DNA of 64,000 nt, from NCBI RefSeq assembly GCF_000430765.1, contig NZ_AUMQ01000035.1, positions 1 to 64,000 of the forward strand. Reading direction: 5' to 3'. Position 1 is the stretch's first letter, and every line of letters begins with the position of its first letter. The translations under genes and the position numbers were made by a program. This DNA comes from Peribacillus kribbensis DSM 17871. Its GTDB lineage: Bacteria; Bacillota; Bacilli; Bacillales; DSM-1321. The notes beneath the pieces were generated by a model. It saw nothing but the letters and a program-made list of their open reading frames with translations. It was not told where the DNA came from and ran no database searches. Positions 1-8,445 of this stretch are shown in pieces.

Positions 1-212
1 GTACCAGTTGTCTTGCCAAAGGCATCGCTGGGTAGCTATGTGCGGAAGGGATAAGTGCTGAAAGCATCTAAGCATGAAGCCCCCCTCAAGATGAGATTTC
101 CCATAGCGTCAAGCTAGTAAGATCCCTGAAAGATGATCAGGTAGATAGGTCTGAGGTGGAAGCGTGGTGACACGTGGAGCTGACAGATACTAATCGATCG
201 AGGACTTAACCT
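1..212 (+). rRNA. 23S ribosomal RNA, 3' end (partial)
   Basis: The window opens inside the 3' domain of 23S rRNA. The conserved terminal stretch ending GAGGACTTAACC is seen at about 200-211, and it is followed by an AT-rich spacer to 5S. The 5' part of the gene lies outside the window. Confidence 0.95.
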
Positions 213-345
213 AGTTGGTTTATGAAACGTGCAAGCCTTCTGTTATCTAGTTTTGAACGAAAAAGCTTTTAAAAAGTTTGATTTAGTCCTTGAAAAGTTT
301 ATAAAGTATGCTATAATAATAAATGTCTCTAATGAGAGATAAACC

Positions 346-463
<118 letters not shown>

Positions 464-498
464 CTGGATTTAAATTATTAGGAAGTTTACCACATCAT

Positions 499-573
499 TC
501 CGCAGTAGCTCAGTGGTAGAGCATTCGGCTGTTAACCGAACGGTCGTAGGTTCGAGTCCTACCTGCGGAGCCA
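499..573 (+). tRNA. tRNA-Asn (GTT)
   Basis: A 75-base cloverleaf with acceptor stem TCCGCAG/CTGCGGA, anticodon loop CTGTTAA and T-loop GGTTCGAGTCC. The 3' CCA is encoded. It is the first tRNA after 5S. Confidence 0.95.
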
Positions 574-574
574 T

Positions 575-647
575 GCTTCCATAGCTCAGCAGGTAGAGCA
601 CTTCCATGGTAAGGAAGAGGTCACCGGTTCGAGTCCGGTTGGGAGCT
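575..647 (+). tRNA. tRNA-Thr (GGT)
   Basis: A 73-base cloverleaf with acceptor stem GCTTCCA/TGGGAGC and anticodon GGT in CATGGTAA. It ends GGGAGCT and runs straight into a T-run, so the 3' CCA is not encoded and must be added by the CCA-adding enzyme. Confidence 0.92.
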
Positions 648-667
648 TTTTATTTTTACAAGTTATC

Positions 668-742
668 GGCCCCTTGGTCAAGCGGTTAAGACACCGCCCT
701 TTCACGGCGGTAACACGGGTTCGAATCCCGTAGGGGTCACCA
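668..742 (+). tRNA. tRNA-Glu (TTC)
   Basis: A 75-base cloverleaf with acceptor stem GGCCCCT/AGGGGTC and anticodon TTC in CCTTTCAC. CCA is encoded. Confidence 0.95.
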
Positions 743-752
743 TATAAATTAC

Positions 753-828
753 GGAGGATTAGCTCAGCTGGGAGAGCATCTGCCTTACAAGCAGAGGGTC
801 GGCGGTTCGATCCCGTCATCCTCCACCA
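753..828 (+). tRNA. tRNA-Val (TAC)
   Basis: A 76-base cloverleaf with acceptor stem GGAGGAT/ATCCTCC and anticodon TAC in CCTTACAA. CCA is encoded. Confidence 0.95.
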
Positions 829-837
829 TTCATATAC

Positions 838-921
838 GGAGGGGTAGCGAAGTGGCTAAACGCGGCGGACTGTAAATCCGCTCCTTCGGGTTCGGCAGTT
901 CGAATCTGCCCCCCTCCACCA
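838..921 (+). tRNA. tRNA-Tyr (GTA)
   Basis: A long (class II) 84-base tRNA with acceptor stem GGAGGGG/CCCCTCC, anticodon GTA in ACTGTAAA, and an extended variable arm containing CTCCTTCGGG. CCA is encoded. Confidence 0.95.
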
Positions 922-991
922 TTTTAAAAAAATAAAAAAGACTTGTTATAGATTCTCGAATATTGGGAAATATAATAATGTCACGATGCAG

Positions 992-1029
992 TTAACTGAT
1001 TTAAGAGACATTCTCTAAAATAGGTTAAC
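992..1029 (+). other. Imperfect hairpin inside the tRNA cluster spacer
   Basis: The 121-base gap between tRNA-Tyr and tRNA-Gln is the only long gap in the cluster. It contains a 17-base imperfect inverted repeat (TTAACTGATTTAAGAGA against TCTCTAAAATAGGTTAA) with a 3-base loop. No T-run follows, so it is not an obvious terminator. It may be a processing stem. Confidence 0.4.
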
Positions 1030-1042
1030 CATTATTTTTTAA

Positions 1043-1117
1043 TGGGCTATAGCCAAGCGGTAAGGCAACGGACTTTGACTCCGTCATGCGTTGGTTCGAA
1101 TCCAGCTAGCCCAGCCA
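1043..1117 (+). tRNA. tRNA-Gln (TTG)
   Basis: A 75-base cloverleaf with acceptor stem TGGGCTA/TAGCCCA and anticodon TTG in CTTTGAC. CCA is encoded. Confidence 0.94.
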
Positions 1118-1120
1118 TAT

Positions 1121-1193
1121 GAGCCATTAGCTCAGCCGGTAGAGCATCTGACTTTTAATCAGAGGGTCGAAGGTTCGAATCCTTCATGGCTCA
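1121..1193 (+). tRNA. tRNA-Lys (TTT)
   Basis: A cloverleaf with acceptor stem GAGCCAT/ATGGCTC and anticodon TTT in CTTTTAA. The discriminator A is followed by TCA where CCA is expected, so the CCA end appears to be lost by one substitution and would need to be added after processing. Confidence 0.93.
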
Positions 1194-1205
1194 TCACTTC
1201 TCATT

Positions 1206-1280
1206 GCGGAAGTAGTTCAGTGGTAGAATACAACCTTGCCAAGGTTGGGGTCGCGGGTTCGAATCCCGTCTTCCGCTCCA
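1206..1280 (+). tRNA. tRNA-Gly (GCC)
   Basis: A 75-base cloverleaf with acceptor stem GCGGAAG/CTTCCGC and anticodon GCC in TTGCCAA. CCA is encoded. Confidence 0.95.
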
Positions 1281-1303
1281 CTTATGCTGCATCCTTTTAT
1301 AAC

Positions 1304-1379
1304 GGGGCCTTAGCTCAGCTGGGAGAGCGCCTGCCTTGCACGCAGGAGGTCAGCGGTTCGATCCCGCTAGGCTCCACCA
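1304..1379 (+). tRNA. tRNA-Ala (TGC)
   Basis: A 76-base cloverleaf beginning GGGGCCT and ending AGGCTCCACCA, anticodon TGC in CTTGCAC. CCA is encoded. It is the last tRNA of the cluster and is followed by a terminator. Confidence 0.95.
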
Positions 1380-1407
1380 TCTAACTCATACTACATACAC
1401 CATTTAT

Positions 1408-1437
1408 CCTTAAATCTTCTGATTTAAGGTTTTTTTA
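1408..1437 (+). terminator. Terminator of the rRNA-tRNA operon
   Basis: A perfect 9-base stem CCTTAAATC/GATTTAAGG with loop TTCT, followed by eight T residues. It closes the rrn/tRNA transcript. Confidence 0.85.
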
Positions 1438-1593
1438 TGTTTTAAGCCATTTGCTTATAGTTATAAATTTTTTCTGCTACCCTTCCTATAGAAACAAGGG
1501 TGAAAACGCATACTTATGCATGGTTTTGCTGAGTTGAGTCATTCTTTTTTTACTTATAAAATAAGGAGTATAAGGGTTGAAGGAGGAATATTC

Positions 1594-2490
1594 ATGAGGA
1601 AAATATCTTTAATAGGGGTTCCAATGGACCTTGGCCAAACTAGGCGGGGGGTAGATATGGGGCCAAGTGCCATCAGATATGCAGGTGTCATAGAACGCCT
1701 TGAAAACCTAAAGTATGACGTTGAGGATATTGGGGATATCATCATTGGGAGAGCAGAAAGGCTTCACAATCCCAATGAGAGATTGAAGAACCTGAAGTTG
1801 GTTGCCGAAGGGAATGAAGCCCTTGCTGAAAAGGTAGATCAAATTATTGAGAACGGGAAATTCCCGCTTGTACTGGGCGGTGACCACAGCATCGCGATCG
1901 GTACGCTGGCAGGAGTTGCAAAGCATTATCAGAATCTAGGGGTAATCTGGTATGATGCACATGGAGATCTGAATACAGAAGAAACTTCACCATCGGGAAA
2001 TATCCATGGTACTCCACTTGCTGCCAGTCTTGGGTTTGGCAATCCGGTCCTTACTAACCTCCATGGCTATTCTCCAAAAGTCAAACCGGAAAATGTGGTC
2101 GTCATAGGTGCCAGGGCCCTTGATGAGGGAGAAAAAGAGCTGATTAAAGAACAAGGCATCAAAGTCTATACCATGCATGAGATAGATCGTATGGGAATGG
2201 CTGGAGTCATGGAGGAAGCCATCCAATATTTGAAGAGTAAAACAGATGGAGTGCACTTATCCCTGGATTTAGACGGGCTGGATCCTATTGATGCTCCAGG
2301 TGTCGGTACACCTGTAATGGGAGGAATCACCTATCGGGAAAGTCATCTTGCCATGGAAATGCTGGCAGAATCTGAAATCATCACCTCAGCGGAGTTTGTC
2401 GAAGTGAATCCCATACTAGATGAAAGAAATAGGACAGCAAAAGTTGCGGTGGCACTGATGGGCTCATTATTCGGGGAGAAGCTTGCGTAA
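1594..2490 (+). CDS. rocF: Arginase
   Basis: Arginase hydrolyses L-arginine to ornithine and urea and starts arginine catabolism in the cytoplasm. The 298-residue protein has the three metal-binding signatures of the arginase/agmatinase (ureohydrolase) family: GGDH at residues 95-98, DAHGD at 121-125 and SLDLDGLD at 223-230, which together bind two Mn ions. The length fits bacterial arginases. The start at 1594 is chosen because AGGAGG lies just upstream; the reading frame stays open further upstream but has no ribosome site there. It stands alone, without rocD/rocE beside it, between the tRNA operon terminator and sigW. Agmatinase is less likely because of the arginase-type sequence after the DAHGD motif. 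Confidence 0.93.
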   Translation: MRKISLIGVPMDLGQTRRGVDMGPSAIRYAGVIERLENLKYDVEDIGDIIIGRAERLHNPNERLKNLKLVAEGNEALAEKVDQIIENGKFPLVLGGDHSIAIGTLAGVAKHYQNLGVIWYDAHGDLNTEETSPSGNIHGTPLAASLGFGNPVLTNLHGYSPKVKPENVVVIGARALDEGEKELIKEQGIKVYTMHEIDRMGMAGVMEEAIQYLKSKTDGVHLSLDLDGLDPIDAPGVGTPVMGGITYRESHLAMEMLAESEIITSAEFVEVNPILDERNRTAKVAVALMGSLFGEKLA

Positions 2491-2558
2491 TGCAGCTCGG
2501 GTCCACAAAAAAAGTAATCTGTTTTATATAATAAAGCTCTAAAAAAACGCATAATAAA

Positions 2559-2625
2559 AGAGGCTTGATACGCATCAGCTTGTCCGGAGAATTACGGGAC
2601 GGCTCGCGTTTTTATTCAAGCCTCT
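2559..2625 (+). other. Long inverted repeat after rocF
   Basis: AGAGGCTTGA at 2559 and TCAAGCCTCT at 2616 form a perfect 10-base stem around a 47-base interior that holds a second small inverted repeat (GTCCG/CGGGAC). A weak T-run lies inside rather than after the stem. It may end rocF transcription or be a structured RNA. The rest of 2491-2720 shows nothing recognisable. Confidence 0.35.
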
Positions 2626-2720
2626 ATAGTTATTTGGTAGAATATCTTTCTTCACTGTTCTTCTGGAGCAGCAGAATGTAGATTAAACTCCGGGGGTGTA
2701 AGCTCTGCTTTCCCTGCCCG

Positions 2721-2891
2721 CTATGCATTCATTCTCTTCTGTATCATGAAATAGCGGTTTATAAGTGTATCAAGTTGTGTACTTGCTTCTACTACGTTAT
2801 GATCAATCATGGAGGTGCGGGAAGCGAGATGCACCATGCGTGCTCTGCACTCCTCGATATCGTTTAACAGTTCTTTCAGTTCGATCGTCAT
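2721..2891 (-). CDS. Spo0E-like aspartyl-phosphate phosphatase
   Basis: Small Spo0E-family proteins dephosphorylate Spo0A~P and so hold back sporulation. The 56-residue protein has the family pattern: an N-terminal helix IEECRARMV, a middle turn, and a second helix with S-x-x-L-D-x-L-I-x-x-Y (STQLDTLINRYF), which is the signature found in Spo0E, YisI and YnzD. The ATG at 2891 is preferred, with GGGGAAGG about 13 bases upstream; a TTG at 2903 would add four residues but sits almost on the ribosome site. It is transcribed against sigW. Which Spo0E paralogue it is, and whether it acts on Spo0A, is not shown. Confidence 0.75.
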   Translation of the reverse strand: MTIELKELLNDIEECRARMVHLASRTSMIDHNVVEASTQLDTLINRYFMIQKRMNA

Positions 2892-2997
2892 CTTCGCAAC
2901 CAACCTTCCCCGGTATCATTTTCATACTTTTCTTCCCTATTTTTTCACTTTCTAAACTCTTATTTGTAAATGTTTGTTAAAATAAAAATATATTTTT

Positions 2998-3023
2998 TGA
3001 AACCTTTCAGCTTGCGATTCGTA
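2998..3023 (+). promoter_or_regulatory. SigW-dependent autoregulatory promoter
   Basis: TGAAAC at 2998-3003, a 16-base spacer, and CGTA at 3020-3023 match the known SigW consensus exactly (TGAAAC-N16-CGTA). It lies 35 bases before the sigW start, as expected for the autoregulated sigW operon. Confidence 0.85.
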
Positions 3024-3058
3024 GAATCGTATAGCCGCATTGCGGGGGAATAACTAAA

Positions 3059-3622
3059 ATGGATGTTCTCATTAATGAGACGATAAAAAAAGTATTAAAA
3101 GGCGACCAAAATGCGTACAGCCTTATCGTAGATGAATATAAGGACAAAGTCTTCTATCTTTGCTACAGGATGGTAGGAAGCAGGCATGAGGCGGAGGATT
3201 TGGCACAGGAAGCGTTCGTAAAGGCTTTTATTAATCTTAAAAGCTTTAACCTGACGATGAAATTTTCAACCTGGCTATTCAGGATTGCCACAAATTTATG
3301 TATTGACCGTCTTAGGAAGAAGAAGCCGGATTACTATCTTGATGCAGAAATTGCCGGAACAGACGGCCTTGATATGTATTCTCAGATAGCATCCGATACA
3401 GAGAGCCCTGAAGAGGAAGTAGAGAGTATGGAGGTACAGGAGACCATACAAAAAGAGATATTAAAGCTCCCCGAGAAGTACCGGTCAGTCATTGTTTTAA
3501 AGTATATTGAGGAGCTTTCACTAAAAGAAATAAGCGATACGCTTGACCTGCCGGTGGGCACGGTAAAAACAAGAATTCATAGAGGCAGGGAAGCTTTAAG
3601 GCTCCAGCTGCGCCATTTATAA
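3059..3622 (+). CDS. sigW: RNA polymerase ECF sigma factor SigW
   Basis: SigW is the extracytoplasmic-function sigma factor that turns on detoxification and membrane-protection genes after envelope stress. The 187-residue protein has region 2 (DEYKDKVFYLCYRMVGSRHE, about residues 22-42, then EDLAQEAFVKAF) and region 4 with the helix-turn-helix (YIEELSLKEISDTLDLPVGT, about 150-170). The length equals that of the B. subtilis protein. It is preceded by a consensus SigW promoter and followed 15 bases later by its anti-sigma gene. Identity is supported by both sequence type and gene order with rsiW, cdaA and cdaR. Confidence 0.95.
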   Translation: MDVLINETIKKVLKGDQNAYSLIVDEYKDKVFYLCYRMVGSRHEAEDLAQEAFVKAFINLKSFNLTMKFSTWLFRIATNLCIDRLRKKKPDYYLDAEIAGTDGLDMYSQIASDTESPEEEVESMEVQETIQKEILKLPEKYRSVIVLKYIEELSLKEISDTLDLPVGTVKTRIHRGREALRLQLRHL

Positions 3623-3637
3623 GGGAAGGTGGATTCC

Positions 3638-4270
3638 ATGAAATGTCCGGAAGAAATTATAGATTATATGCATGAATTTCTCGATGAAGAAATCAACTCC
3701 GATAAGGAACGGATATTAAAGGAGCATCTTCAGGATTGTGAAGAATGCCGCATATATTTTGAAGAATTAAAACAAGCTGTATCATTAGTTGCGGTTCCAG
3801 ATCATATTGCGCTCTCCACAGATTTTACCCAGAAGGTGATGGCGAACCTCCCCGCTGCTGTAAAAAGGGAGAAGAGGAATGTTAAGGGCTGGCTGATGAG
3901 TCATCCCATGCTGTCTGCAGCAGTGCTGTTTTTGGTTTTAATATCGGGGGCATTGATCTCAAGCTGGAATCAGGAAGACCATTTCTCGGTGTCCAACCAT
4001 TCAAGCGCAATGGTCATAAAGAGAAACACCGTTATTGTACCGAAAGGCAAAACCGTGAAGGGAGATATCCTTGTTAAAAATGGGGATATTATGATCGAAG
4101 GAAAGGTTCAGGGAGATGTAACAGTCATCCATGGAAAGAGATACCTTGCATCCGCAGGAAGTGTGACGGGTGATATAAAGGAAATCAATCAGGCCTTTGA
4201 CTGGCTGTGGTATCAAATAAAAAACAGCTTTAAAACAATTTCTGCTTCCATTACTAACAAAGATGACTGA
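3638..4270 (+). CDS. rsiW: Anti-sigma-W factor RsiW
   Basis: RsiW is a single-pass membrane protein that holds SigW until it is cut by site-1 and site-2 proteases under envelope stress. The 210-residue protein has the zinc-binding anti-sigma motif H-x3-C-x2-C (H30, C34, C37) in its cytoplasmic part and one membrane segment at about 91-109. The ATG at 3638 is chosen because AAGGGAAGG lies eight bases upstream; a GTG nine bases earlier overlaps that site. The C-terminal extracellular part carries two glycine/valine-rich repeats (KGDILVKNG, QGDVTVIHG). It is co-transcribed with sigW and closed by a terminator. Confidence 0.94.
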   Translation: MKCPEEIIDYMHEFLDEEINSDKERILKEHLQDCEECRIYFEELKQAVSLVAVPDHIALSTDFTQKVMANLPAAVKREKRNVKGWLMSHPMLSAAVLFLVLISGALISSWNQEDHFSVSNHSSAMVIKRNTVIVPKGKTVKGDILVKNGDIMIEGKVQGDVTVIHGKRYLASAGSVTGDIKEINQAFDWLWYQIKNSFKTISASITNKDD

Positions 4271-4273
4271 AGG

Positions 4274-4296
4274 CCATCCTAATCAGGATGGTTTTT
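4274..4296 (+). terminator. Terminator of sigW-rsiW
   Basis: CCATCCT/AGGATGG stem with loop AATC followed by TTTTT, directly after the rsiW stop. Confidence 0.8.
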
Positions 4297-4431
4297 CTTC
4301 TAGGCATAGTGCATGCTGTGTCAGGCGTTCTCTAGGTGCAGGTATAAAGCCTGTGAATCATTGGGGTATATGTCATATGTGTCTGGAGATAAGAGGAAAA
4401 CAGCTTTTTATGCGAAAAACAAGAGGATTCA

Positions 4432-4440
4432 TGATATAAT
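4432..4440 (+). promoter_or_regulatory. Extended -10 promoter of cdaA-cdaR-glmM
   Basis: TGATATAAT (an extended -10 TGn plus TATAAT) lies about 110 bases before cdaA. The -35 hexamer at the usual distance is weak, which is common for extended -10 promoters. Confidence 0.5.
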
Positions 4441-4548
4441 TCATTGTATTGTGTAAAGAATAAGCTCAGTTTAATGGTACATAAGAAAAGCTCTTTTTTT
4501 ATAGCAATGAAGTGCGATTGCCGCAGCAATAGACTGGAGGAAAGTAAC

Positions 4549-5373
4549 ATGTCTTTATCCCACTTTACTTTCTATGATTATTTTATAAATTTTATCGACA
4601 TCATTCTTGTCTGGTTTGTCATTTATAAGCTGTTGATGGTTATCCGTGGAACAAAAGCGGTGCAGCTGCTTAAAGGGATATTTGTCATCGTTATTGTCCA
4701 AAGCCTCAGCAACTTCTTCGGCTTGAATACGCTGGGCTGGCTGATGGAGCAGGCAATGACCTGGGGCTTCCTGGCAATCATCATCATTTTCCAGCCAGAG
4801 CTTAGACGGGCCCTTGAACAGCTGGGCCGGGGGAAAATATTCTCGAGGCCGGGTATTCAGAAAGAGGAGGAAGGCCAGGAGAAGCTTGTGGATTCTATCT
4901 TGAAGGCAACGAGTTATATGGCAAAAAGACGGATAGGAGCCTTGATTTCTGTTGAAAGAGAAACAGGGATGAGCGATTATATCGAAACGGGAATCGCTCT
5001 TCATTCTTCTATATCCTCAGAGCTCCTGATTAATATTTTCATACCTAATACCCCTCTGCATGATGGCGCGGTTATTATTCAGGGGACAGAGGTTGCAGCA
5101 GCGGCCTGTTATCTGCCGCTGTCCGAGAGCCCGTTCATATCCAAGGAGCTCGGAACGCGGCATAGAGCAGCCATGGGGGTTTCCGAGGTAACGGATAGTA
5201 TTACAATCATTGTTTCTGAGGAGACTGGCGGCATCTCCCTAACTAAAAATGGAGAGCTATACCGCAACCTGACTCAGGACTCACTTAAAGAAATGCTTAC
5301 CATTGAACTCATCTCTAAAAACAGGGCATCTTCTCCTGTCCTTTGGAATTGGAGGGGTAAGAAAAATGGATAG
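4549..5373 (+). CDS. cdaA: Diadenylate cyclase CdaA
   Basis: CdaA joins two ATP into the second messenger c-di-AMP, which controls potassium and osmolyte balance. The 274-residue protein has three N-terminal membrane segments (about residues 12-30, 40-56 and 70-82) and a C-terminal DAC domain with the two catalytic motifs DGA (172-174, in LHDGAVII) and RHR (204-206, in GTRHRAAMG). The start at 4549 follows GGAGGAAAG. Upstream in-frame codons have no ribosome site. It overlaps cdaR by eight bases and sits in the conserved cdaA-cdaR-glmM operon. The family is the CdaA/DacA type, not DisA or CdaS. Confidence 0.96.
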   Translation: MSLSHFTFYDYFINFIDIILVWFVIYKLLMVIRGTKAVQLLKGIFVIVIVQSLSNFFGLNTLGWLMEQAMTWGFLAIIIIFQPELRRALEQLGRGKIFSRPGIQKEEEGQEKLVDSILKATSYMAKRRIGALISVERETGMSDYIETGIALHSSISSELLINIFIPNTPLHDGAVIIQGTEVAAAACYLPLSESPFISKELGTRHRAAMGVSEVTDSITIIVSEETGGISLTKNGELYRNLTQDSLKEMLTIELISKNRASSPVLWNWRGKKNG

Positions 5374-6673
5374 ATTCATGAATACTCCCTGGTTTATGAA
5401 GATTGTAGCACTGGGTCTGACAGCACTGCTCTTCATTTCTGTAAACTTTCAGCCCAATGCAAAGAAAGGGTCTCCGGGGTTTTCACCGCCATCCAAGACT
5501 GACACGGAGGTAGTCCAGGATATTCCGGTGGAAGTGAATTATGACAGGAAGAACCTGATCGTCACAGGTGCGCCTCAGTCCGTTGACGTAACGCTCAGAG
5601 GGCCGAAAAGCATTGTGGTATCCGCGAAGAACCAGAGGGATTTCACAGTGTACCTTGACCTTTCTGATGCGGCGATTGGTGAACAAAAGGTTAAATTTAA
5701 GGTTTCAAACTTATCAGATAAACTGACTGCTGTCATAAACCCTCAGCAGGCGATTGTAGGTGTGCAGGAGAGGGTGACCAAAAGTTATTCTGTAATTCCT
5801 TACTTTAATGAAGCATTGCTTGAAGAGGGATATATTGCAGGAGCTCCGACCACCAGCCCTGAAAGTGTCAGAATTACAGGAGCCCGGAATATTATCGAAC
5901 GCATTTCTACTGTGAAGGCGAATCTGCAAGCAGGCAGCGGCATTAATGAAACGGTGCAGCAGCGGGCCCGGGTAGTGGCTTTGGACCGGAATCAGAATCA
6001 ATTAAATGTAAGCATTGAGCCTTCTACAGTGGATATCAGGGTGCCGGTCAAGATTCCATCGAAAAAGGTTTCATTGATTCCATACCAGACTGGGAAATTG
6101 CCGGACGGCATTGAGCTTGAATCCATTGATTTAAACCCGAAACAGATTACTCTCTATGGAAAGCAGTCTGTGCTGGACAAGCTCGGAAACATAAGAGTTC
6201 CAGTGGATGTCAGTAAAGTGGACGATTCTACAACCTATGAACAAAAAATAGACACACCTGAGGGTGTCCGAAAGATCTCAGATGATATTGTCAATGTCTC
6301 TATAAAAGTGAAAAAGGCGGATATTCCCCCTGCCAAGGAAAAAGAGCAGGCAACAGGCGCCCAGCAGGCAGCAGGCGCCCAGCAGGCAACCAAAACATTT
6401 AATAATATCAAAATCATTCCTGCCGGCCTCCCGGATGATTACGAGCTGACCTTTGCCTCCCCTTCTTCAGGTGAGGAAAGCATTTCAGTGACTGGCCCGG
6501 CGGATCAGGTAAATGCAATGCAGGAAGCTGATATCCAGCTTTCCATCGATGCCAGCAATCTGACAGAAGGAACAAGCCAGGCGGCAATCAAAGCAGTGCT
6601 TCCTAAAAACGTTACTGGGAAATTACAGACGGATACAGCCTCTGTCACCGTAAAAAAGAAGGAAGCGGCATAA
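5366..6673 (+). CDS. cdaR: CdaA regulatory protein CdaR (YbbR-domain protein)
   Basis: CdaR is anchored in the membrane by an N-terminal segment (about residues 9-27) and carries YbbR domains outside the cell; it modulates the activity of CdaA. Four YbbR-like repeats can be made out, each with a V-x-V-x-x-x-G-P/A-x-x-x-V core: near residues 50-130, 140-225, 235-320 and 345-430. The start at 5366 follows GGAGGGG inside the end of cdaA. Between repeats three and four is a short duplicated alanine/glutamine linker (TGAQQAAGAQQAT). The protein is somewhat shorter than the B. subtilis one. Confidence 0.93.
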   Translation: MDRFMNTPWFMKIVALGLTALLFISVNFQPNAKKGSPGFSPPSKTDTEVVQDIPVEVNYDRKNLIVTGAPQSVDVTLRGPKSIVVSAKNQRDFTVYLDLSDAAIGEQKVKFKVSNLSDKLTAVINPQQAIVGVQERVTKSYSVIPYFNEALLEEGYIAGAPTTSPESVRITGARNIIERISTVKANLQAGSGINETVQQRARVVALDRNQNQLNVSIEPSTVDIRVPVKIPSKKVSLIPYQTGKLPDGIELESIDLNPKQITLYGKQSVLDKLGNIRVPVDVSKVDDSTTYEQKIDTPEGVRKISDDIVNVSIKVKKADIPPAKEKEQATGAQQAAGAQQATKTFNNIKIIPAGLPDDYELTFASPSSGEESISVTGPADQVNAMQEADIQLSIDASNLTEGTSQAAIKAVLPKNVTGKLQTDTASVTVKKKEAA

Positions 6674-6719
6674 CACTCAGCAAGATTGTGAATGAACATA
6701 AAAAAGGGAGCGATATAGA

Positions 6720-8069
6720 ATGGGTAAATATTTTGGCACTGACGGAGTTCGAGGAGTAGCAAATACGGAATTAACTCCGGAGCTGGCGTTTAAGCTTGGC
6801 CGCTGTGGAGGCTATGTCCTTACAAAGGATACGAACCGTCCAAAAGTGTTAATCGGACGTGATACACGCATATCCGGAGAAATGCTGGAAAGCGCCCTGA
6901 TTGCAGGTTTGCTTTCAATCGGTGCAGAGGTTATGAGACTGGGGGTCATTTCCACTCCAGGTGTTTCTTATCTTACAAAAACTCAGGGAGCCCAGGCAGG
7001 GGTCATGATCTCTGCGTCCCATAACCCTGTAGCGGATAACGGAATTAAGTTTTTTGGGCCGGATGGCTTTAAATTGTCCGATGATCAGGAAAATGAAATC
7101 GAAGCTCTTATGGATCAGGGAAATGATGAACTGCCCCGTCCAATCGGAGCCGGTCTTGGGACAGTCAATGACTATTTTGAAGGCAATCAGAAGTACATCC
7201 AATACCTTAAGCAGACCGTGGATGAAGACTTTTCAGGCATTCATGTAGCTGTTGACTGTGCGCATGGCGCAACCTCTTCATTGGCTGCCCATCTATTTGC
7301 CGACCTTGAAGCGGATATTTCCACGATGGGTGCTTCTCCGGACGGATTGAACATCAATGAAGGAGTAGGCTCCACACATCCCGAAGCTCTGGCTGCTTTT
7401 GTTAAGGAAAAGGGAGCGGATGTCGGCCTCGCCTTTGACGGCGATGGAGACCGTTTGATTGCAGTAGATGAAAATGGAAACATCGTGGATGGCGATCAGA
7501 TTATGTATATCTGTGCAAAATATCTGAACGAGCAGGGCAGACTTAAGCATTCTACGGTTGTTTCAACCGTCATGAGCAACCTTGGATTTTATAAAGGCCT
7601 TCAGGAAAACGGCATCCAAAGCGCCCAGACAGCTGTTGGCGATCGGTATGTGGTAGAGGAAATGAAGAAAGGCGGATACAATCTTGGCGGAGAACAGTCC
7701 GGCCATATCATCTTCCTCGATTATAACGCTACTGGAGACGGCCTTCTCTCGGGTGTACAGCTTGTGAATATTATGAAGGCATCCAAGAAGCCGCTGTCTG
7801 CTCTTGCAGCTGAAATGACCAAGTATCCGCAAAAGCTGGTCAACATCAGGGTGACAGATAAGCACGGGGTAACCGGCAATCCAAAGGTTCAGGAAGTCAT
7901 TCAGCAGGTTGAGGCAGAAATGGACGGCAATGGACGCATTCTGGTAAGGCCGTCCGGAACTGAGCCATTGGTCCGCGTCATGGCTGAAGCTCCGTCTGAA
8001 CAGCATTGTGTGGATTATGTCAACAGGATTGCAGAAGTCGTCAAAGGAGAAATGGGACTTCAGGAATAG
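6720..8069 (+). CDS. glmM: Phosphoglucosamine mutase
   Basis: GlmM converts glucosamine-6-phosphate to glucosamine-1-phosphate for peptidoglycan precursor synthesis. The 449-residue protein starts [12 protein letters not shown], has the phosphoserine loop ISASHNP with the catalytic Ser100, the metal-binding DGDGDR loop near residue 242, and the C-terminal phosphate-binding RPSGTEP. Length is standard for the family. It is the third gene of the cdaA operon; GlmM is known to bind and inhibit CdaA, so the grouping links wall precursor supply with c-di-AMP. A GGGAG ribosome site precedes the start. Confidence 0.97.
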   Translation: MGKYFGTDGVRGVANTELTPELAFKLGRCGGYVLTKDTNRPKVLIGRDTRISGEMLESALIAGLLSIGAEVMRLGVISTPGVSYLTKTQGAQAGVMISASHNPVADNGIKFFGPDGFKLSDDQENEIEALMDQGNDELPRPIGAGLGTVNDYFEGNQKYIQYLKQTVDEDFSGIHVAVDCAHGATSSLAAHLFADLEADISTMGASPDGLNINEGVGSTHPEALAAFVKEKGADVGLAFDGDGDRLIAVDENGNIVDGDQIMYICAKYLNEQGRLKHSTVVSTVMSNLGFYKGLQENGIQSAQTAVGDRYVVEEMKKGGYNLGGEQSGHIIFLDYNATGDGLLSGVQLVNIMKASKKPLSALAAEMTKYPQKLVNIRVTDKHGVTGNPKVQEVIQQVEAEMDGNGRILVRPSGTEPLVRVMAEAPSEQHCVDYVNRIAEVVKGEMGLQE

Positions 8070-8078
8070 GACTTGTTA

Positions 8079-8119
8079 TATGCATAAGAGGAACTTTTTT
8101 ACCTCTTATGCATATTTTT
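8079..8119 (+). terminator. Strong terminator between glmM and glmS
   Basis: A perfect 13-base stem (TATGCATAAGAGG against its complement) with a T-rich loop, followed by TTTTT. Together with the separate glmS promoter it makes glmS an independent transcription unit. Confidence 0.85.
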
Positions 8120-8184
8120 ATATAGCAGCCATGTGTTTTGAAGCTCCTCCCGAGGGTATACCTTATTAGCGGTTCAGTTAGAGG

Positions 8185-8213
8185 TTGACGAATCGGTGCA
8201 GGTAGGATATGAT
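8185..8213 (+). promoter_or_regulatory. SigA-type promoter of glmS
   Basis: TTGACG at 8185-8190, a 17-base spacer and TATGAT at 8208-8213. Transcription would start near 8220, about 70 bases before the ribozyme cleavage site. Confidence 0.7.
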
Positions 8214-8279
8214 TAACATGTTTTTCGCGGCATGTCCGACGGAAAAATTCAGAAGGAAAGGTGGACGGTCTAAAAGGCA

Positions 8280-8445
8280 GCAATTAAAAGCGCCAGGACT
8301 AAGCAGGACGATAAGGCTTAGTTGACGAGGTGGAGGATTATCGAGAATTCGGCGGGTACCTCCCGGTTGCCTGTGCACAACCGAAATTTTTCTTTTAAAC
8401 CAAAAGGGTAACCTTTTGAACAAAGGGGGAAAAGCTGCACAGCTA
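8280..8445 (+). promoter_or_regulatory. glmS ribozyme (glucosamine-6-phosphate riboswitch)
   Basis: This leader RNA cuts itself when glucosamine-6-phosphate binds, which destabilises the glmS mRNA. The conserved start AGCGCCAGGACT is seen, with the expected cleavage between A8289 and G8290. The core TTGACGAGG, the pairing GTGGAGGATTATCGAGAATTCG with CGGCGGGTACCTCCCG, and the 3' element CAAAGGGGGAAAAGCTGCACAGC follow in the known order. A further hairpin at 8470-8496 (GGCAGGATTGCC/GGCAATCTTGCC) lies just before the ribosome site. Confidence 0.93.

Noticed and set aside
586-1384. Open frames across the tRNA cluster on both strands
   Set aside because: They are translations of tRNA genes (repeated GSNPS and GGSIPL-type strings from T-arms) and not proteins.
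2580-2594. A 15-base identity (TTGTCCGGAGAATTA) with 36902-36916
   Set aside because: One or two chance matches of this length are expected in 64 kb, and the second copy covers the end of pdxT; there is no wider similarity.
4555-5004. A 149-codon minus-strand frame inside cdaA
   Set aside because: It mirrors the diadenylate cyclase coding region and has no ribosome site or family.
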